Under the pieces are notes generated by a model. The model was not told the DNA's origin and did no database searches. It worked only from the letters and a program-made list of their open reading frames with translations. A stretch of DNA of 64,000 bases from Halorubrum vacuolatum (GTDB taxonomy: Archaea > Halobacteriota > Halobacteria > Halobacteriales > Haloferacaceae): NCBI RefSeq assembly GCF_900188065.1, contig NZ_FZNQ01000001.1:310001-374000 (forward strand), given 5' to 3'. Both the position numbers and the translations under genes were made by a program. Below are positions 59,233-64,000 of the stretch, piece by piece (positions within the stretch are counted from its first letter, which is position 1; each line of letters starts with the position of its first letter).

Positions 59233-59478
59233 ATGTCTACAACCGACACCTACACCGTTACTTCCGAACAGAACGATCATGGTTGCGTCACTGTTCGTGC
59301 ACATCCACGCAACGCGACCTTCCACGTCGTCGACTACGCAGACGAGAGCGACCGCGAGCGTATCGGCGACCTCCCCGCCGGCTCCGTCGTGAAACTCGAA
59401 CTCTCGCGTGCGGGCCGCCGCGGTAACGTCTGGTGTGCCGAGTCGGTACACACCGCCCACACGGACGGCGGCGAATAA
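59233..59478 (+). CDS. Small haloarchaeal protein, 81 residues, unknown function
   Basis: MSTTDTYTVTSEQNDHGCVTVRAHPRNATFHVVDYADESDRERIGDLPAGSVVKLELSRAGRRGNVWCAESV. A beta-barrel-like pattern (alternating short strands, GSVVKLELS and GNVWCAESV) with basic RAGRRGN suggests a small OB/cold-shock-like or SH3 fold, but I cannot name the family with certainty. Its upstream region is A/T-rich (59145-59232), unlike the neighbourhood. The ATG is the only good start after that region. Confidence 0.6.
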   Translation: MSTTDTYTVTSEQNDHGCVTVRAHPRNATFHVVDYADESDRERIGDLPAGSVVKLELSRAGRRGNVWCAESVHTAHTDGGE

Positions 59479-59602
59479 CGGCCACGGCTACCGGGACCCC
59501 GATTCGTGCCGATCGGGTCCCGACGGTGTCTGCCGGCTCCCTCCTCCGCGTTTTCCCGATCATTCACACGACAGCGACAGCGAACGCCCCGGCGTCGATC
59601 GC

Positions 59603-59640
59603 GAGATGCCGCCGGCGAGATGCCGCCGGCGAGATGCCGA
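59603..59640. repeat. 14-bp tandem repeat upstream of gcvT
   Basis: GAGATGCCGCCGGC occurs at 59603 and 59617, with a third, diverging copy at 59631; it ends about 45 nt before the gcvT start codon. Confidence 0.75.
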
Positions 59641-59683
59641 CCGCGACGGCAAGACCTTAGGCGCGTCCCGTGGAGGCTCATAT

Positions 59684-60847
59684 ATGACCGAGCGATCGCC
59701 ACCACTCCACGGCGTCCACGAGGATCGCGGCGCGAAATTCACCGACTTCGGCGGCTGGGCGATGCCCGTCACGTTCGATTCGATCCGCGAGGAACACGCG
59801 GCGGTACGCGAACGGGTCGGCCGGTTCGACGTCTCACACATGGGCGAGATCGAGGTCGCCGGGCCGGACGCGACGGCGCTTCTGAACCGGCTCACCACGA
59901 ACGACGTCTCGGCGCTCTCGCCGGGCGACTCCCAGTACGCGGCGATCACGACCGAGGAGGGCGTCATGCTCGATGACACGATCATCTATCGGCTGCCCGA
60001 TGGGACCCCGGCCGGCGAGGCCGTGAACGCGATCGAGGGGATGACCAATGGGAACCTCGGGGAGCCCGACGGCGACCCGGCATACCTCTTCGTTCCGAAC
60101 GCCGGTCACGACGAGGAGACGTACGACCGCGTCGTCACCCACCGCGATGAGTGGGGCCTCGAGGCGGCGGTCGAGAACACGACGACCGGATGGGCGATGA
60201 TCGCCGTGCAGGGTCCCGACGCGGAGTCGGCCGTCGATGCGGCGGTCACGGCCGGCGACGCCGCCGCCCTCCCCCGGTTCGATGCGACGGTGGCCGACGT
60301 CGCGGGCGTCCCGAGCTGGGTCGCCCGAACGGGCTACACCGGCGAGGACGGCTTCGAGATCGTCTGTCCGGCGGACGCCGCCGAGGCGGTCTGGGCGGCC
60401 TTCGAGGACGTCCAGCCGTGTGGGCTCGGCGCGCGGGACACGCTTCGTACGGAGATGGGCTTCCTGCTCTCCGGGCAGGACTTCGATCCCGACGATGAGC
60501 CGCGGACGCCCGACGAGGCCGGGATCGGGTTCGCCGTCGACCTCGACACGGCGTTCATCGGGCGCGACGCGTTGGCCGAACAGCGGGATGCGGGGCTGAC
60601 GGAACGGTTCATCGGCGTGCGGCTGCTCGACCGGGGCGTTCCCCGCGGCGGCTACGCGGTCACCGACGGCGACCTCACGCGGATCGGTCACCTCACCTCC
60701 GGAACGATGAGCCCGACGCTCGAGGAGCCGATCGGATTGGGCTACCTCCACGTCGATCACGCCGTCGACGGCGCGGAGGTGGCGGTCGTCGTGCGCGGCG
60801 ACGAGAAACGTGCCGAAGTCGTCGAGCCGCCGTTCCTCGACCGGTAA
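59684..60847 (+). CDS. gcvT: Aminomethyltransferase, glycine cleavage T protein
   Basis: A 387-residue T protein. Blocks include [40 protein letters not shown] (about 19-58), [37 protein letters not shown] (66-102; the Asp of MLDD binds folate), [16 protein letters not shown] (about 210-225), [16 protein letters not shown] (247-262) and the closing [16 protein letters not shown]. It transfers the methylene group from aminomethyl-lipoyl GcvH to a tetrahydropterin C1 carrier, releasing ammonia. It heads the gcv region of the window; FEN1 lies between it and gcvH. Its 3' end is followed by a 27-nt tandem repeat. Confidence 0.93.
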   Translation: MTERSPPLHGVHEDRGAKFTDFGGWAMPVTFDSIREEHAAVRERVGRFDVSHMGEIEVAGPDATALLNRLTTNDVSALSPGDSQYAAITTEEGVMLDDTIIYRLPDGTPAGEAVNAIEGMTNGNLGEPDGDPAYLFVPNAGHDEETYDRVVTHRDEWGLEAAVENTTTGWAMIAVQGPDAESAVDAAVTAGDAAALPRFDATVADVAGVPSWVARTGYTGEDGFEIVCPADAAEAVWAAFEDVQPCGLGARDTLRTEMGFLLSGQDFDPDDEPRTPDEAGIGFAVDLDTAFIGRDALAEQRDAGLTERFIGVRLLDRGVPRGGYAVTDGDLTRIGHLTSGTMSPTLEEPIGLGYLHVDHAVDGAEVAVVVRGDEKRAEVVEPPFLDR

Positions 60848-60854
60848 CGCTCGG

Positions 60855-60908
60855 GCATCGAAGGAGTCGATCCGCCGACGAGCGTCGAAGGAGTCGATCC
60901 GCCGAGCA
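60855..60908. repeat. 27-nt tandem duplication after gcvT
   Basis: GCRTCGAAGGAGTCGATCCG followed by CCGAGCA or CCGACGA is present twice (60855-60881, 60882-60908), beginning 8 nt after the gcvT stop. Confidence 0.8.
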
Positions 60909-60951
60909 CGCATCGATCGGCCTTTTATCCGGCGCGTTCCTATCGGGGGCA

Positions 60952-61929
60952 ATGGGAAATTCGGACCTGCGCGACCTCGCGACCATCCGCGAGGTCACCT
61001 TCGATGAACTCGAAGGCAGCGCCATCGCCGTCGACGCGCACAACTGGCTCTACCGGTACCTCACGACGACGGTGAAGTGGACGGCCTCCGAGGCGTACAC
61101 GACCGACGACGGCGTCGAGGTCGCGAACCTGATCGGGATCGTGAAGGGACTGCCGGCGTTTTTCGAACATGACATCGTTCCCGTGATGGTCTTCGACGGG
61201 GCCGTCACCGACCTCAAGGCCGACGAGGTCGCCGAACGGCGCGCCCAGCGCGAACGCGCCGAGGAGCGACACGAGGCCGCGAAGGAGCGCGGGGACGCGA
61301 TCGAGGCCGCCCGGCTTGAGGCACGGACGCAACGACTGACCGACACGATTCAGGAGACGACCCGAGAGCTGCTTCGGCTGCTCGACGTCCCGATCGTCGA
61401 GGCGCCGGCGGAGGGCGAGGCGCAATGTGCCCACATGGCCGCCACCGGCGCGGTCGATCACGCCGGCAGCGAGGACTACGACACCCTGCTTTTCGGCGCG
61501 CCGACCACGATACGGCAACTCACGGGGAGCGGAAACCCGGAGCTGATGGACCTCGAAGCGACGCTCGCGGAACTCGAACTCGACCGGCGGGAACTCGTCG
61601 ATGTCGCCATCCTCTGTGGCACCGATTTCAACGAGGGGGTCCGCGGGATCGGCCCGAAGACGGCGGTGAAAGCGATCCGCGAACACGGCGACCTCCAGAG
61701 CGCTTTGGAGGCTCACGACGCGACGATGCCGAACGCGGCCGCCGTGCAGGAACTCTTTTTCGATCCGCCGGTTCGGGACGTCGAGTTCGACGCCGCCATC
61801 GAGCCCGACGTCGAGGCCGCGCGCGAGTACGTGATCGAGAAGTGGGACGTTGACAGGGACGAGGTCGCCCGCGGCTTCGAACGCATCGAGGAGTCACAGG
61901 TGCAGACTGGACTCGATCGGTGGACCTGA
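60952..61929 (+). CDS. fen: Flap endonuclease 1
   Basis: A 325-residue FEN1. The N domain has ITVDELEG-like [26 protein letters not shown] (about 11-36), an acidic DGAVTDLK (about 83-90) and a helical cap; the I domain has [37 protein letters not shown] (about 147-183) and [30 protein letters not shown] (about 216-245, helix-hairpin-helix). The C-terminal QTGLDRWT is a PCNA-interaction (PIP) motif. It removes 5' flaps in lagging-strand maturation and repair. A TTTTATCC block is about 30 nt upstream. Its place inside the gcv region looks accidental. Confidence 0.95.
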   Translation: MGNSDLRDLATIREVTFDELEGSAIAVDAHNWLYRYLTTTVKWTASEAYTTDDGVEVANLIGIVKGLPAFFEHDIVPVMVFDGAVTDLKADEVAERRAQRERAEERHEAAKERGDAIEAARLEARTQRLTDTIQETTRELLRLLDVPIVEAPAEGEAQCAHMAATGAVDHAGSEDYDTLLFGAPTTIRQLTGSGNPELMDLEATLAELELDRRELVDVAILCGTDFNEGVRGIGPKTAVKAIREHGDLQSALEAHDATMPNAAAVQELFFDPPVRDVEFDAAIEPDVEAAREYVIEKWDVDRDEVARGFERIEESQVQTGLDRWT

Positions 61930-62064
61930 GCGGCCCGCACCGTGTGCCACGACCGGGGGACGCCGCCCGCCGGGAACATACCTTTTATTTCCTCGTCCTC
62001 GGAAGCTACGGGTAGCCGGTTCGTGGACGATCCGCGTCCCACGACACCGCGTCAATCCCCATCC

Positions 62065-62439
62065 ATGAGCTTCGAAGTACCCGACGACTTACGGTATCTG
62101 GAATCGCACGAGTGGACCACCGACGGCGACGTCGTCAAGGTCGGTATCACCGACTTCGCACAGGACGAGCTCGGCGACATCGTCTTTCTCGAGTTGCCCG
62201 CCGACGGCGACGAGCTCAGCGCGGGCGACGCCTTCGGCGTGATCGAATCGATCAAGGCGGTATCGGACCTCTATGCGCCGGTCTCCGGCGAGGTCGTCGC
62301 GGTCAACGAGGAGCTGTTCGACCGCCCGGAACTGGTCAACGACGACCCATACGGCGACGGATGGATGCTCGAGGTCGAACTCGACGAGCCGTCCAGCGAC
62401 CTGCTCGATGCCGACGCCTACGCCGAGCAGATCGCGTAA
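62065..62439 (+). CDS. gcvH: Glycine cleavage system H protein
   Basis: A 124-residue lipoyl carrier protein. It has [35 protein letters not shown] at about 11-45, the lipoyl-Lys site in [20 protein letters not shown] (about 58-77; Lys64), and [19 protein letters not shown] near 91-109. GcvH shuttles the aminomethyl and dihydrolipoyl groups among P, T and L proteins. A TTTTATTT block about 80 nt upstream could be its promoter, giving a leader; the short repeats downstream (62441-62520) may mark a terminator or are duplications. gcvPA follows 276 nt on. Confidence 0.95.
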   Translation: MSFEVPDDLRYLESHEWTTDGDVVKVGITDFAQDELGDIVFLELPADGDELSAGDAFGVIESIKAVSDLYAPVSGEVVAVNEELFDRPELVNDDPYGDGWMLEVELDEPSSDLLDADAYAEQIA

Positions 62440-62440
62440 G

Positions 62441-62520
62441 GCGGATGGACGCGAGAACGCATCCAGCGGGGACGGACGCGTGAACCGACCCGGCACGGAC
62501 GGATGCGTGAACGGGCCGTC
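62441..62520. repeat. Degenerate tandem repeats after gcvH
   Basis: Related units GCGGATGGACGCGAGAACGC, GGACGGACGCGTGAACCG and GGACGGATGCGTGAACGG follow each other at about 26-29 nt, starting 1 nt after the gcvH stop. Confidence 0.5.
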
Positions 62521-62715
62521 CGTGCGATCGCACGCCGATCCGCTCCGTTCGCGGATCCACAGCGACAGGCCCATACCGATCCGGTCCTGAGCGATCGATC
62601 GGATACCGAAGACACACGACGCATCGGCACCGTGAGAACCGGTCCAAGCGACTCGGACCAGCCCACCGATCCAGCGACACATGACCATGAGACCCACCGG
62701 AGGAACACGATCACG

Positions 62716-64000
62716 ATGAGCGGAAGCCCATACGCACCACACACGCCGGCGGAGACGGCGGCGATGCTCGATGCCGTCGGCGTCGACGACGAGGAGGAAC
62801 TGTTCGACATCCCCGAGGAGGTCGCCTTCGACGGCGAGTTCGGGATCGAGCCGCGAACCGAACGCGAGATCCGCGCCGAATGCGCCCGGTTGCTCGCGCG
62901 CAACGACGACCTGACCGAGTTCCTCGGGCGGGGCCACTACGGCCACTACGTCCCGAGCGTCGTCGACCATCTCGCGGACCGCGCGGAGTTCATCACGAGC
63001 TACACGCAGTATCAACCCGAGATCACCCAGGGGTTCCTGCAGGCGCTCTTCGAGTACCAGTCGATGCTCGTTGAGCTCACCGGCCTGTCGATCGCGAACT
63101 GCTCGATGTACGACGCGGCGACGGCGCTCGCGGAGTCGGCCACGCTCGCGGACCGCGTTCGCTCGACGACCGGCGACGTCGTCCTCGTTCCCGAACAGCT
63201 CCGTGAAGGCAAACGGGAGGTGCTCACGAACTACTGTGACGGCGCGGACCTCACCGTCGAGACCTATCCGATGGACGATGGGATCGTCGACGTCGATGCG
63301 CTCGCCGAGCGGGCTGGCGAGGACGTCGTGATGATCTACGCGGAGAACCCAACTGTCCGGGGCTGTATCGAGGAACACCTGACGGCGATCGGCGAGGTCG
63401 CCGACGAGACCGACGCGCTGTTCACGCTCGGCTCCGACGTGGTCGCGCTCTCGGTGCTGCAGGAGCCCGCGAGCGTCGGCGCGGACGTCGTCGTCGGCGA
63501 GGCCGGCGCGCTCGGCATGCCGCCGGCGTACGGGATGGGGCTCGGCCTGTTCGCCTGCGCGGAGGAGTTCCTCCGGCAGGTTCCCGGCCGGCTCGTCGGC
63601 GCAGGTGAGGACGCCGAAGGAACGCGAGCGTACACGCTCACGCTCCAGACCCGCGAACAGCACATCCGGAAGGAGCGGGCGACCTCAAACATCTGTACGA
63701 ACCAGGCGTGGGTGGCGCTTCGGGCGGCGATCCACGCGGCGACGCTCGGCCCCGACGGGCTCGTCGACCTCGCGAACGACTGCGTACGGGAGGCCGAGAC
63801 GATCGCGGCCGCCATCGACGACCTCTCCGGTGCGTCCGCGCCGGTCCACGACCGACACCACTTCCGCGAGTTCGCGGTCCGAACTGACCAGCCCGCCGCG
63901 GCGATCGCCGGCGACCTGGAACGAAAGGGGTTCGCCGTCCACGTCATCGGCGAACACCTCCTGCAGGTCTGTGTCACCGAGTTGAACGCGGGGGAGGCGG
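62716..64000 (+). CDS. gcvPA: Glycine dehydrogenase (decarboxylating) subunit 1, partial
   Basis: The frame is open to the window edge (about 428 residues visible), so the C-terminal end is missing. The N-terminal signature [31 protein letters not shown] and the substrate/PLP segments [52 protein letters not shown] (about 75-126) are those of archaeal-type split P protein subunit 1. The partner gcvPB should lie just beyond the window. The P protein decarboxylates glycine and passes the aminomethyl group to GcvH. Start ATG gives [11 protein letters not shown]. No upstream riboswitch-like structure is seen. Confidence 0.92.
   Translation, partial: MSGSPYAPHTPAETAAMLDAVGVDDEEELFDIPEEVAFDGEFGIEPRTEREIRAECARLLARNDDLTEFLGRGHYGHYVPSVVDHLADRAEFITSYTQYQPEITQGFLQALFEYQSMLVELTGLSIANCSMYDAATALAESATLADRVRSTTGDVVLVPEQLREGKREVLTNYCDGADLTVETYPMDDGIVDVDALAERAGEDVVMIYAENPTVRGCIEEHLTAIGEVADETDALFTLGSDVVALSVLQEPASVGADVVVGEAGALGMPPAYGMGLGLFACAEEFLRQVPGRLVGAGEDAEGTRAYTLTLQTREQHIRKERATSNICTNQAWVALRAAIHAATLGPDGLVDLANDCVREAETIAAAIDDLSGASAPVHDRHHFREFAVRTDQPAAAIAGDLERKGFAVHVIGEHLLQVCVTELNAGEA

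Noticed and set aside
59479-59683. Glycine riboswitch upstream of gcvT
   Set aside because: The gap holds a 14-bp tandem repeat and GC-rich DNA but no tandem aptamer-like structure, and archaeal gcv genes are not known to use one.

Overview
The window is a piece of a haloarchaeal (Halobacteria) chromosome. It is GC-rich, its proteins are strongly acidic, many genes have a TATA-like box about 25 nt before the start codon and so look leaderless, and the gene content is archaeal (SUI1/aIF1, eS6, CDC48, FEN1, DGGGP synthase, GHMP-type shikimate kinase, tRNA-splicing endonuclease, Ahb-type siroheme decarboxylase). Many small proteins belong to families I know only from haloarchaea. I cannot fix the genus. 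No rRNA, tRNA or CRISPR array is visible.

Layout. 1-8.6 kb: the end of tRNA acetyltransferase TmcA, a MiaB-like methylthiotransferase, a hairpin-rich intergenic repeat (R1), a winged-helix regulator, SUI1, and a MoxR / DUF58 / transglutaminase operon. 8.7-13.5 kb: an island of RNA-guided transposon nucleases with two unrelated TnpB genes (one preceded by a DUF2080 gene), solo transposon-end hairpins, a 54-residue zinc-ribbon gene and the DGGGP synthase. 13.5-24.6 kb: housekeeping genes (aspS, CoA transferase, thiL, DUF2237, trpS, a universal stress protein, a phosphate permease, endA). 24.6-28.3 kb: the second copy of the repeat (R2), an SLC13/TrkA-C transporter, a lower-GC VapBC pair and a stress protein. 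28.3-43.6 kb: DHH phosphoesterase, JAMM protease and FAD synthase; fused haem O synthase; selenoprotein-W-like protein; LLM oxidoreductase; 2-hydroxyacid dehydrogenase, chorismate mutase and shikimate kinase; lipoproteins; a bacterio-opsin-activator-type regulator next to a GcvT-family protein that resembles DMSP demethylase DmdA. 43.8-59.5 kb: CDC48 with a long low-complexity linker, a rhomboid-like protein, a 7TM histidine kinase, a lipoate-ligase-like protein, ribosomal eS6, a haem block (siroheme decarboxylase, precorrin-2 dehydrogenase, HemA), NIF3 and signal peptidase. 59.6-64 kb: glycine cleavage genes gcvT, gcvH and gcvPA (running off the end) with FEN1 between gcvT and gcvH.

How genes work together. 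HemA, precorrin-2 dehydrogenase and the siroheme decarboxylase cover the start and middle of the Ahb haem route, and CtaB modifies the product. GcvT, GcvH and GcvPA form the glycine decarboxylase, with the lipoate-ligase-like protein 10 kb away a plausible lipoyl supplier for GcvH. Chorismate mutase and shikimate kinase overlap by 4 nt.

Most unusual signals: (1) a two-hairpin module with a constant TGTGCG linker present three times in the TnpB island, with compensatory stem changes and in opposite orientation relative to the two tnpB genes; (2) a TnpB whose canonical RuvC-II glutamate is glycine, with a possible substitute glutamate about 53 residues on; (3) a two-copy intergenic element of about 290 nt (R1/R2) carrying two TATA-like boxes exactly 32 nt apart and a 12-bp hairpin, plus other places where TATA-like boxes recur every 32-33 nt; (4) frequent short tandem duplications, several at gene 3' ends and some spanning the stop codon.
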